Origin: Solirubrobacteraceae bacterium
GTDB taxonomy: Bacteria; Actinomycetota; Thermoleophilia; Solirubrobacterales; Solirubrobacteraceae
Direction of reading: 5' to 3'
Assembly (NCBI GenBank): GCA_025451035.1
Contig: JANWLE010000064.1
Span: forward strand, 1 to 39,392
Length of the DNA stretch: 39,392 nucleotides
Part shown: one piece after another, positions 24,161-33,746 of the stretch
How positions within the stretch are numbered: the stretch's first letter is position 1
Layout: every line of letters begins with the position of its first letter
Program-made: the position numbers and the translations under genes
The notes under the pieces: model-generated
The model's database searches: none
What the model saw: the letters and a program-made list of their open reading frames with translations, nothing else
Told to the model about the DNA's origin: nothing

Positions 24161-25570
24161 ATGACGATAGATGACCACACCACCCGCATAGCCGTCATCG
24201 GCTCCGGCCCCGCCGGCTTCTACGCCGCCGGGCAGCTGTTTGCCGGAGGGAGCGACGTAAAGGTCGACATGTACGACCGGCTGGCGACGCCGTGGGGACT
24301 CGTACGGGCCGGGGTGGCGCCGGATCACCCCAAGATCAAGTCGGTCACGCGCGTGTATGAGAAGATCGCGGCGAACCCGGGGTTCACGTTCCACGGCAAC
24401 GTCGAGGTTGGCACCGACGTGACGCACGCTGAGCTCGCGAGCGCCTACCACGCGGTGCTGTACGCGGTCGGCTCACCGACCGATCGTCGCGTCGGCATCC
24501 CGGGCGAGGATCTGCCGGGCAGCCACGCGGCCACCGAGTTCGTCGCCTGGTACAACGGGCACCCCGACTATGCCGAGCACACGTTTGACTTGAGCACCGA
24601 GCGGGCGGTGGTGGTCGGCAACGGCAACGTGGCGCTCGACGTGGCGCGCATGCTGGCCCTCACCCAGCAGGAGCTGGCGGTGACCGACACCGCCGACCAC
24701 GCGCTAGCGGCGCTGGCGGCAAGCCACGTGCGCGAGATCGTGGTGCTCGGCAGGCGCGGCCCCGCCCAGGCCGCGTTCACCAACCCCGAGCTGCGCGAGC
24801 TGAACGAGATGCAGGACGCCGATGTCGTGGTCGACCCGGCGGACGTCGCGCTCGACGAGCTGAGCAGCGCCTACCTGCTCACCGACGCGGACATCACCGT
24901 CAAGCGCAACGTCGAGATCTTGCAGGCGTTCGCGCAGCTGCCGGCGCCGTCCAAGAGCAAGCGCATCCTGCTTCGCTTCCTCACCTCCCCCGTCGAGATC
25001 CTCGGCGGCGACCGTGTCGAGGGCATCCGCGTCGTGCGCAACGAGCTGGTCGCGACCGAGACGGGGCTCTCCGCGCGGCCGACCGGCGAGTTCGAGGACA
25101 TCCAGGCCGGCCTGGTGCTGCGTTCGATCGGCTACCGCGGCTCGCCGATCGAGGGCGTCCCGTTCGACGAGCGCCGCGCGACGATCCACAACGACGGTGG
25201 CCGCGTGACCGACCCGGAGACCAGCAGGCCCGTTGCGGGCGTGTATGTAGCGGGGTGGATAAAGCGCGGGCCGTCGGGAGTCATCGGCACGAACAAGAAG
25301 TGCGCAACCGAGACGGTGGACGCGCTGCTCAAGGACCTCTCCGACGGCCTGCTGCCCGAGCCCTCAACCAGCCCCGGGGAGCTCCTCAAGACGCTCGAGC
25401 AGCGCGGCGTCGAGGTCGTCGACTATGCGGGCTGGGAAGCAATCGACGAGCACGAGCGGGCGGCGGGGGAGCCGCATGGTCGTCCGCGCGTGAAGCTGAC
25501 GAGTGTCGAGGACATGCTCGAGGTGGCCTCGCGGCGCGCGGGCAAGACACCGGAGCCGCTACAGAGCTGA
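24161..25570 (+). CDS. fprA: Ferredoxin/adrenodoxin-type NADP+ reductase (FprA-like)
   Basis: This 469-residue flavoprotein matches actinobacterial FprA and mitochondrial adrenodoxin reductase. It has the FAD-binding loop IAVIGSGPAGFYAAGQL, the signature YDRLATPWGLVRAGVAPDHP, the NADP-binding loop VVVGNGNVALDVARML, and the C-terminal YVAGWIKRGPSGVIGTNKKC. It transfers electrons between NADPH and a ferredoxin, supplying P450s and other oxygenases; the P450 at 21819 is a plausible client (inference). ATG 24161 is 3 bp after tRNA-Val, leaving no room for a separate promoter or ribosome binding site outside the tRNA. The mRNA may be produced by tRNA processing. An internal ATG exists but would remove the FAD loop. 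Confidence 0.93.
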   Translation: MTIDDHTTRIAVIGSGPAGFYAAGQLFAGGSDVKVDMYDRLATPWGLVRAGVAPDHPKIKSVTRVYEKIAANPGFTFHGNVEVGTDVTHAELASAYHAVLYAVGSPTDRRVGIPGEDLPGSHAATEFVAWYNGHPDYAEHTFDLSTERAVVVGNGNVALDVARMLALTQQELAVTDTADHALAALAASHVREIVVLGRRGPAQAAFTNPELRELNEMQDADVVVDPADVALDELSSAYLLTDADITVKRNVEILQAFAQLPAPSKSKRILLRFLTSPVEILGGDRVEGIRVVRNELVATETGLSARPTGEFEDIQAGLVLRSIGYRGSPIEGVPFDERRATIHNDGGRVTDPETSRPVAGVYVAGWIKRGPSGVIGTNKKCATETVDALLKDLSDGLLPEPSTSPGELLKTLEQRGVEVVDYAGWEAIDEHERAAGEPHGRPRVKLTSVEDMLEVASRRAGKTPEPLQS

Positions 25571-25594
25571 AAGCCCGGGCGCTGCAGGCGCCGG

Positions 25595-26416
25595 CTAGCC
25601 TAGCCTGCCGTCCAAGCTGGCGGCGAGCGCCGCGGAGATGCTTTCGGCCGTCCGCTGCATCGCCGCGAGGTGCGAGGAGGCGATCCGCTCTGCCGTGGGC
25701 TCCTTGCCGTGAGCGATCACGCCGAGCGCCGCCACGACCTCCGCGCCAGCCGAGAGGACCGGGACCGCCACTTCGTGCACGTCCGCGGCGCGCTCCTCGT
25801 CCTCGCACGCAAAGCCGCGCTCCCTGATGCTCACGAGCTGCGCGCGCAGCTCGGCCTTGCTGGATACGGTGCCCGGCTCGCGCTTTCTGATATTCGTCGC
25901 GGCGAGCAGTCGCTTCTGCTCAGCCTCGGGCTGGTGCGCTAGCAGGAGCTTTCCCGCCGCGGTGCAGTAGGCGGGGAACCTCGAGCCGGCGTCCAGGTCG
26001 CGCACGTGCGCGCCGACCAGTTGCCCTCGCAGTTGCTGCAGACAGACGATTTCCTGCTCGTCAAGGACCGCTACGCTGACGGTCAGCCCGGTGTCCTTGC
26101 GCAGTTGCCCCAAGAACGGGCTCGCCTGCGCGATGCCCGTGGCGGCCACGGCGGCCGCGCCCAGGTCTGTGACACGTGCGCCGAGCCGGTACTTGCGCTC
26201 GGAGTCCTGTTCTAGGTAGCCGAGCTCGACCAGCGTGGCGGCGTAGCGGTGGGTGGTGGACCTGCTCAACCCGACCTTCTCAGCTATGTCGAAGATGCCG
26301 AGTGCCACCTCGCCTGCCGAGAAGCAGGCGAGGATCTCAAGGCCCCGCTTGAGCGACTGCGAGAAACGCGGGTCGCGCTCCTCGCCGTCACCGGGCTTCT
26401 TGCGCTGCACCATCAC
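25595..26416 (-). CDS. IclR-family transcriptional regulator
   Basis: The 273-residue protein has a winged-helix domain (about 18-80: SLKRGLEILACFSAGEVALG, then DIAEKVGLSRSTTHRYAATL). A GAF-like effector domain follows (about 95-260: VAVLDEQEIVCLQQLRGQ, FPAYCTAAGKLLLAH, ERGFACEDEE and EVAVPVLSAGAEVVAALGV). These are the hallmarks of IclR regulators, which sense small acids or aromatic metabolites and usually control neighbouring catabolic genes. The effector is unknown. The gene is convergent with fprA. Its upstream region (26417-26915) is unusually rich in hairpins and AT. Confidence 0.93.
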   Translation of the reverse strand: MMVQRKKPGDGEERDPRFSQSLKRGLEILACFSAGEVALGIFDIAEKVGLSRSTTHRYAATLVELGYLEQDSERKYRLGARVTDLGAAAVAATGIAQASPFLGQLRKDTGLTVSVAVLDEQEIVCLQQLRGQLVGAHVRDLDAGSRFPAYCTAAGKLLLAHQPEAEQKRLLAATNIRKREPGTVSSKAELRAQLVSIRERGFACEDEERAADVHEVAVPVLSAGAEVVAALGVIAHGKEPTAERIASSHLAAMQRTAESISAALAASLDGRLG

Positions 26417-26915
26417 TCACTCACCGTCCACGATCGACGCCGACTGACCCGACGCACTGTCGCCGCACGGAGGTAGGCAAACCTTTGCGCCCAGCGGCAG
26501 GCGCGGCGCGAACAAAACTCGCGCCTGGCGGCAGCGTCCGCTCGACGCCGGCGCCTACTGGAAGTCGCCATCTCCACTACCGATCTGTTCCCCCTGCTTA
26601 GAGGATCTTTCAGGCCAGGAGCCTGTGTCAAAACCAGATCCCTGTCCCCGCGGCCCTACAGGCCGCTTGCTGTCATTTTACCGCGCCAATAAGCGGCATC
26701 GGGCGGGTTAGTAGCTCTGTCACACTCTTAATTCAACCGACACACAACCCCTGCGGGTTTTTACTTACTTTAACTCTAACTTTATGTGAGTTTGCTCGCC
26801 ATGAGGTGCCCGCGCCCCATGGGCGGTAGTGGCGCTCAGCGCACGAGGACCCGCCGCGGGCCTTTTTAGAAGTGATTGGCCGGCACGGACCTGCGCCAAA
26901 TAGTCTTCGCCGTCG
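26417..26915. other. 499-bp intergenic region with hairpins and an AT-rich patch
   Basis: No gene is recognised here. Hairpins include CAGGCGCG with CGCGCCTG (26498-26505/26520-26527), GCGGCC-CTACA-GGCCGC (26650-26666) followed by a T-richer run, and AACCC-CTGC-GGGTT followed by TTT (about 26746-26762), which resembles a small rho-independent terminator on the plus strand. Bases 26720-26790 are clearly AT-rich for this genome. The first hairpin could be an IclR operator, as it lies about 80-110 bp upstream of that start. Confidence 0.5.
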
Positions 26916-27360
26916 ATGAACTCGCACAGCAAGGAGCTCGACGCTGTCCGCGCGCAGGCCGTGGCCCGCGAGGGCTGCATCCTGCGCTGCCTGGTGGGCT
27001 CGACGGTGCACGGGCTAGGCAATCCGCGAACAGATGACCGCGACGAGATGGGCGTGTGCATCGAGCCGCCGCCTTACATCCTTGGATTGCGATGCATGCG
27101 CTGCGCATCGCCCACCAGGGACACGAACCGCTGAGCGCCAGACAGATGACCCTGCCGCTCCCCGAACCAGAGCGCGCACGCCTGATGGCGGTCCGTCGCG
27201 GCGAGATGCCCCTCGCCAGGTTCTCGAGCGCCTCGGCGAGCAGACCGAGCGCCTGCAGCTGATCGCGCAAGCGGGGTCCCTGCCGCCACAGCCCGACCAC
27301 GACGCCGTCGATCGTTTTCTCACGAGCGCCTACCAGCGTGCCTGGGCTGAACGCGCCTAG
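26916..27360 (+). pseudogene. Broken RlaP/YcgL-type nucleotidyltransferase gene
   Basis: The first frame (26916 to about 27090) encodes the N-terminus of a Pol-beta-superfamily nucleotidyltransferase: VGSTVHGLGNPRTDDRDEMG with the GS and DxD catalytic motif, then GVCIEPPPYILGL. The middle of the protein is then missing and the frame reads out to a stop at 27134. Its C-terminal part is recognisable in a second frame (MHALRIAHQGHEPLSARQ, TLPLPEPERARLMAVRRGE, to about 27225). It continues in a third frame to 27360 (PDHDAVDRFLTSAYQRAW). I infer an internal deletion plus a frameshift. Intact relatives are about 250-300 residues and are of uncertain cellular role, so no active product is expected. 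Confidence 0.7.
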
Positions 27361-27497
27361 CCCTCCCGGACGCCAAGACCGCGCTGTTCTGCCACGGGCG
27401 CGGTCTCGCGACTATTGTTCGCTGTTCAAGTGGATCCAGCCGCGCGCCGGCTGAGCAGCCCACCTCACTAGCGAGACCCAGGGAGGCTTTAACACCA

Positions 27498-28691
27498 ATG
27501 AGCGTTCGCGCGTTTGTGATTGGCGTCGGCATGACGAAGTTCGACAAGCCCGGCAGCAAGGAGGGCGACTACCCCGATTGGGCGCAGGAGGCCGGCAGCA
27601 AGGCGCTCGCGGACGCAGGCATCTCCTACGAGCTGGTGCAGCAGGCCTTCGCCGGCTACTGCTACGGCGACTCCACCTACGGCCAGCGCGCGGTCTACGG
27701 CCTGGGGCTGACGGGGATCCCCGTGGTTAATGTCAACAACAACTGCTCCACCGGCTCGAGCGCGCTGTGGCTGGCGCGCCAGGCGGTCAAGGGCGGCGTC
27801 GTGGACTGTGCCCTGGCGATCGGTTTCGAGAAGATGGAGAAGGGCTCGCTCGGAATGAAGTACACCGACCGCACGCCGGCCCTGGACAAGCACATGATGC
27901 GCATGGTCGAGCTGCGCGAGCTCGAGTCCTCGCCGTTTGCCCCCCAGATGTTCGGCAACGCCGGGCGCGACCACATGGACCGCTACGGCTCGACCCGCGA
28001 CCACTACGCGTGGATCGGCTGGAAGAACCACAAGCACTCGGTGAACAACCCCTACGCCCAGTTCCAAGAGGAGTACTCGCTGCAGGACATCAAGGACGCG
28101 CGCATGATCCACGACCCGCTGACGAAGCTGCAGTGCTCGCCGACCAGCGACGGGGCGGCGGCGGTGCTCGTCGCCAGCGAGCGGTTCGTTGAAGAGCACG
28201 GCCTCGGCGGCCAGGCGATCGAGATCGCCGGGCAGGCGATGGTCACCGACCTGTCCTCCACCTTCGATGAGACGGCCGACTGCATCAAGATCGTCGGCGC
28301 CGACATGACCCGCGAGGCGGCACGGCAGGCATACGAGGAGTCCGGGCTGGGCCCGGAGGACATTCAGGTGATCGAGCTGCACGACTGCTTCAGCGCGAAC
28401 GAGCTCATCACCTATGAGGCGCTGGGACTCTGCGGCGAGGGCGAAGGCCACAAGCTCGTCGAGGAAGAAGCGACGACCTTCGGCGGCCGCTGGGTGGTCA
28501 ACCCCTCCGGCGGCCTGATCTCCAAGGGCCACCCGCTGGGAGCGACGGGCCTCGCGCAATGCTCGGAGCTGACCTGGCAGCTGCGCGGCGCCTCAGAGAA
28601 GCGCCAGGTGCAGGGCGCCAAGGCGGCGCTGCAGCACAACATCGGCCTCGGCGGCGCGGCTGTCGTGACCGTTTATCGCCCGGCCAGCTAG
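27498..28691 (+). CDS. Thiolase-family protein of the SCP-x/lipid-transfer type
   Basis: This 397-residue protein has the thiolase fold: [15 protein letters not shown] with the acylation Cys near residue 83, [17 protein letters not shown], and [17 protein letters not shown] with the catalytic His. The group, often annotated as lipid-transfer protein or acetyl-CoA acetyltransferase, lacks the usual second catalytic Cys near the C-terminus; here that segment reads [17 protein letters not shown]. In sterol and branched-chain degradation such proteins work as thiolases or aldolase partners together with small OB-fold proteins. None of these is seen here, and the substrate is unknown. The start ATG 27498 has AGGGAGG about 12 bp upstream. 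It may belong to the IclR or P450 metabolic context (inference). Confidence 0.92.
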   Translation: MSVRAFVIGVGMTKFDKPGSKEGDYPDWAQEAGSKALADAGISYELVQQAFAGYCYGDSTYGQRAVYGLGLTGIPVVNVNNNCSTGSSALWLARQAVKGGVVDCALAIGFEKMEKGSLGMKYTDRTPALDKHMMRMVELRELESSPFAPQMFGNAGRDHMDRYGSTRDHYAWIGWKNHKHSVNNPYAQFQEEYSLQDIKDARMIHDPLTKLQCSPTSDGAAAVLVASERFVEEHGLGGQAIEIAGQAMVTDLSSTFDETADCIKIVGADMTREAARQAYEESGLGPEDIQVIELHDCFSANELITYEALGLCGEGEGHKLVEEEATTFGGRWVVNPSGGLISKGHPLGATGLAQCSELTWQLRGASEKRQVQGAKAALQHNIGLGGAAVVTVYRPAS

Positions 28692-28756
28692 CGCGTCGCT
28701 CATCGGCTGTGCGCTAGCGCGACCCGCGATGGCTGAAGTCGACTCGTGCGCGCCGG

Positions 28757-29344
28757 CTAGGTCGTGGCGAGCAGTTCGGGACCGGGAGGCGAGATGCTCA
28801 GAAAGACGCCCATGTTGTTGGTGAGCGTATCGGGACCCTCGCCCCGACCCGAGATGAACGCTTCGCAGCACGCGAGCTTGCCGTGCTGGGCGAGCCTGCG
28901 CAGATAAGGCGAATATGTGGCGGCGTCCTCGCGCGAGAAGTAGCCGACCTTTCGTCGTTTGATCTCGACCCGGATGGCGTTGGCGTCATGCGGGTTACGC
29001 GGCTCGGGGATGAGTATCGCCATGCACTCGTATTGCACCTCGCTGAAGTCACGCCGGCCGGTGATCTCTGCCAGCGCCGCCTGGTAGTTGGACTCACCGA
29101 CCACATCGACGCGGCCGTGGTTGGCCAGACGCACCAGTTTCCAGCGCCGCACCGGGGGATGGCGCCGCTTGTGCAAGGTTTGCGTAGCAGCGGTCTCGGC
29201 GCTCGCGCGCCGATAGTTGAATCTCAGCGGCGAGGAGGCGGACGACAGCCGCGACTGGGCCTCGGTGGGCTCGGCTCCTGGAGCGGGCGGCTTGACGGCG
29301 GGGCTAGGAGAGCCTGTCTGCTTGCGGTTTCGGGTCTTGGTCAT
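28757..29344 (-). CDS. Stand-alone HIRAN-domain protein
   Basis: The 195-residue protein has a disordered Lys/Pro/Ser-rich N-terminus (about 1-85) and a C-terminal HIRAN domain: VDVVGESNYQAALAEITG, AILIPEPRNPHDANAIRVEI, VGYFSREDAATYSPYLRRL. HIRAN domains bind 3' ends of single-stranded DNA or damaged DNA and are usually fused to SWI/SNF helicases (HLTF, Rad5) or nucleases; here no partner domain is fused. ATG 29344 is chosen because the longer open frame upstream would run into the phosphopantetheinyl-transferase gene. A role in DNA repair or in recognising foreign DNA is inferred from the domain only. It is convergent with the thiolase gene. Confidence 0.82.
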   Translation of the reverse strand: MTKTRNRKQTGSPSPAVKPPAPGAEPTEAQSRLSSASSPLRFNYRRASAETAATQTLHKRRHPPVRRWKLVRLANHGRVDVVGESNYQAALAEITGRRDFSEVQYECMAILIPEPRNPHDANAIRVEIKRRKVGYFSREDAATYSPYLRRLAQHGKLACCEAFISGRGEGPDTLTNNMGVFLSISPPGPELLATT

Positions 29345-29430
29345 CGTGTGCTCAATGTTGGCCGCGGCGCTCGGCTTGCGCCTAGTAATGAGAGTAAGGA
29401 CTGGTTGTGAGGGGATAGGCCAGCGGGGCC

Positions 29431-30099
29431 CTAGCGGGCGGGCGCGGCGAGCGCACCGATTAGGCCATGGGCGAGCGCAAGACGACGCACCCGAAGCGAG
29501 GCGAGCCGCGGGTCTGTCAGGACCGGCTCGCTCAGCGCGTCGCGTAGCTCCAGCATGTGGAGGTTTCGGGCCAGTCCCCCGCCGAGCGCCTTCGCGCACG
29601 CCTCCTTGGCGGTCCAGTGCGCGAGGAACGCCTCGGACTCGCGCCCGTGCGCGGCAGCCACGTTGGCCACCTCGAACGGGCTGAGCACCCGTGCGACGAC
29701 GCTGCTCGCCGGGCGGCGTGAGACGAGCTCGATATCGACGCCGACCCTCGCCAGGTCGCTGACGGCGACGGCGGCAAAGCCACGAGTGTGGCTGAGGCTG
29801 AACGAAAGGTCCCGCCGGCCAGCCAGAGCAGGACTGCCGTCGGGGCCTGCGTCGAGCTCGATCGCGTGCGGGCGCACGCCGATCTGGCTAGCGAGAATTT
29901 GGCGCAGCGCCGCTCGGCAGAGCATCAGCGACCGTCCCCTATGAGGGTCTATCACCCGTTCGCAACGCTCAAGCTCGACGGCCGTGAGCAGCGTGCGTGC
30001 TTCACGCAGACGCTCGGTCGAGTGCTCGAGCTCGACTATCCACACCTTGGCGTGGCCGCCGGCGATCGCGATGAGTTGATCAGGCTCTGGGTTACCCAA
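29431..30099 (-). CDS. 4'-phosphopantetheinyl transferase (Sfp type)
   Basis: The 222-residue protein has the Sfp-type motifs: [23 protein letters not shown] (Mg2+-binding acidic pair), and [19 protein letters not shown]. It transfers the phosphopantetheine arm from coenzyme A to acyl- or peptidyl-carrier proteins, activating fatty-acid, polyketide or peptide synthases. No carrier protein or synthase is in the window. The start at 30099 is a TTG with no good ribosome binding site; a GTG a few codons later (in KVWIVEL) is an alternative and would keep the whole domain. It is divergent from the mutase gene. Confidence 0.9.
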   Translation of the reverse strand: MGNPEPDQLIAIAGGHAKVWIVELEHSTERLREARTLLTAVELERCERVIDPHRGRSLMLCRAALRQILASQIGVRPHAIELDAGPDGSPALAGRRDLSFSLSHTRGFAAVAVSDLARVGVDIELVSRRPASSVVARVLSPFEVANVAAAHGRESEAFLAHWTAKEACAKALGGGLARNLHMLELRDALSEPVLTDPRLASLRVRRLALAHGLIGALAAPAR

Positions 30100-30281
30100 C
30101 GTCTATGCACCGGCTCGCGCCCGGCCCACCAGACGGAACGGGCGCGAGCGCGTTGGTTTGGGCGCTTTGCGCTGCCCCGGCCGGGACAAATCTAGATGAC
30201 CGCTTCAGGCGCGGCGGCGCGGCGGGCGCTACGCGGCTGAACCTCTCAACTAGACTGGGTTGTGAAGCTCGGATATCCGCG

Positions 30282-31952
<1,671 letters not shown>

Positions 31953-32135
31953 AAACCCCTGGTATAGGGGGCTGATGCCGCGCATCACGGCGCTCAATGA
32001 GGCCACGGTTGCGCAACTTCCCGCAGTCCGTCGGTTTCGGGCGGTAGGTTGCTCGCCGCTACACCGGAAGACGCCCCTCTCAGTCATTCGTGTTGCCGTG
32101 GTGTTAGCGTCTCGTTAATAACAAGGGATGGCTCG

Positions 32136-33704
32136 ATGAGAAGAAGAAGGCCACGGGGGAAGGCGTTCGCCGCCCGCACGACGATTCTGGCGCTCGCCGC
32201 GGGAGCGCTTTTCACGACGCTAACTCCGCTCTGCCCCGCCGCCGCGCAGAGCGTTCGCAGTGGCGCCTGGAGCTTCACGTCGAACGCTGCGCTCGCGCCG
32301 CCCGCGATCGAAGTGAGCGTCGGCGGACAACCATCCTCTGGCCCGTCCGAACAGGCGAGTGGCTACCTGTTCCTCGCGCCGATCAAGAACTACGCCCACG
32401 CCGGGGTCTTCATGGGCAAGCCGGGGCCGGAGATCATGGAAGCCGACGGCAGCCCCGTGTGGGAGCACCCGCTGGGGCAGATGATCAAAGTGGGTCGCTC
32501 CAGCGAGCAGATCGTCGCGATGGACTTCCACGCCGACAGCTACGAAGGCCAGCCGGTGCTGGTCTGGTGGGAGGGGTACATAACGCCGCAGGGGTTCGGC
32601 AACGGCTTCTGGGCGATCGTCGATGAGCACTACCACACGCTCGCCCTGATCCGCGCGCCGAAGGGCTATGAACTCGACTTCCACGACATCCAGTTCGTGA
32701 GCGGCGGCGACGCCTACATCATCATCAGCAAGCCGGTGAAGCTGAGCCTGCACTGCTGCGGCGGCCCGGCGAACGGCGAAGTCGAGGACCAGCAGGTGCT
32801 GGAGATCGAAGTCAAGACGGGCAAGATCCTGTGGCGCTGGGATCCGCTACACCACGTGCCCCTGCGCGAGGCATACACCACCCCGCCGAGCAGCGGCGCC
32901 TGGGATCCTTACCACATCAACTCGATCAGCTTCACGCCCACCGGCGAACCGATCATCTCCGCCCGCAACACGTGGGCCGCCTATTGGGTCGAACGCAAGA
33001 CCGGCCGGGTCCTCGCACGCCTCGGCGGCAAGCGCTCATCGTTCACCTTCGCGAACGGCGCGAGCTTTGCCTGGCAGCACGATGTGCGCCAGCAGCAGGG
33101 CTCGCAGGTGAGCGTCTTCGACGACGAGGCAGCACCGGTGGAGGGCAAGCAGTCGCGGGCGCTGCTATTGACGCTCGACTCCACCCACCACACCGCCACC
33201 GTCGCACACGAATACTTGCTGCCCAAGCCGGCGCTCGCCGGCAGCCAAGGCAACACCCAGCTGTTGGAAGGCGGAAACCTCTTCGTCGGCTGGGGGCAGC
33301 TGCCGTACTTCTCCGAATACAACAGTGCGGGCAAGCTGATCTATCTCGCCACCCTGCCCGGGCCCGATGAGTCATACCGCGCCTTCCGCTCGCCGTGGGT
33401 GGGCCTGCCGGGCAACAAGCCGGCGCTCGTCGCGGTCGGCGCGAACGCATTGGAGGCCAGCTGGAACGGAGCGACCGAGGTCGCCTCCTGGCAGCTGCTG
33501 GCGGGCTCCAGCGAAAGCTCGCTCTCGCCGTCGGGGCAGCCGGCCGCGCGCCAGCGTTTCGAGACGCAACTCGCCCCGTCGAAGCCTGCCGCCTACTACG
33601 CCGTGCAGGCACTCGACGGGTCGGGGCAGATCCTGGGCACCTCGCCCGTGGTCGGCTCGTTCAAGGCGCCGCCCACCTCCGCCGGAGGCGCAGTCGCACA
33701 CTAG
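32136..33704 (+). CDS. Exported arylsulfotransferase-family (ASST) protein, copy 1
   Basis: The 522-residue protein has a signal peptide (basic start, hydrophobic stretch about 14-30, cleavage near AAAQS). A beta-propeller of the arylsulfotransferase type follows: WDPYHINSISFTPTGEPIIS, ARNTWAAYWVERKTGRVL, LGGKRSSFTF, WQHDVRQQQG, and GNTQLLEGGNLFVGWGQLPY. Known family activity is PAPS-independent transfer of sulfate between phenolic compounds through a His intermediate. Conserved His residues are present in WDPYH and WQHD, but activity cannot be assured. ATG 32136 has a weak CAAGGGA upstream and is overlapped by a four-codon frame ATGGCTCGATGA (32128-32139). It is followed 42 bp later by a paralogue, so the two form a tandem pair. 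Confidence 0.88.
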   Translation: MRRRRPRGKAFAARTTILALAAGALFTTLTPLCPAAAQSVRSGAWSFTSNAALAPPAIEVSVGGQPSSGPSEQASGYLFLAPIKNYAHAGVFMGKPGPEIMEADGSPVWEHPLGQMIKVGRSSEQIVAMDFHADSYEGQPVLVWWEGYITPQGFGNGFWAIVDEHYHTLALIRAPKGYELDFHDIQFVSGGDAYIIISKPVKLSLHCCGGPANGEVEDQQVLEIEVKTGKILWRWDPLHHVPLREAYTTPPSSGAWDPYHINSISFTPTGEPIISARNTWAAYWVERKTGRVLARLGGKRSSFTFANGASFAWQHDVRQQQGSQVSVFDDEAAPVEGKQSRALLLTLDSTHHTATVAHEYLLPKPALAGSQGNTQLLEGGNLFVGWGQLPYFSEYNSAGKLIYLATLPGPDESYRAFRSPWVGLPGNKPALVAVGANALEASWNGATEVASWQLLAGSSESSLSPSGQPAARQRFETQLAPSKPAAYYAVQALDGSGQILGTSPVVGSFKAPPTSAGGAVAH

Positions 33705-33746
33705 TCGATAGAAGTCCAAGCTCAAACCAAGAGAGGGATCGGTCGC

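Noticed and set aside
27489-28559. 356-codon minus-strand frame opposite the thiolase
   Set aside because: It is a shadow frame; the thiolase motifs lie on the plus strand with a good ribosome binding site.
28687-28718. 8-bp inverted repeat GCTAGCGC/GCGCTAGC around the thiolase stop as a terminator
   Set aside because: The loop is 16 nt, no T-tract follows, and such GC-rich 8-bp matches are expected by chance in this genome.
31955-31975. Small CCCCT/AGGGG hairpin after the mutase gene as its terminator
   Set aside because: The T-run lies on the wrong side for the plus strand; on the minus strand there is no gene to end, so function is doubtful.
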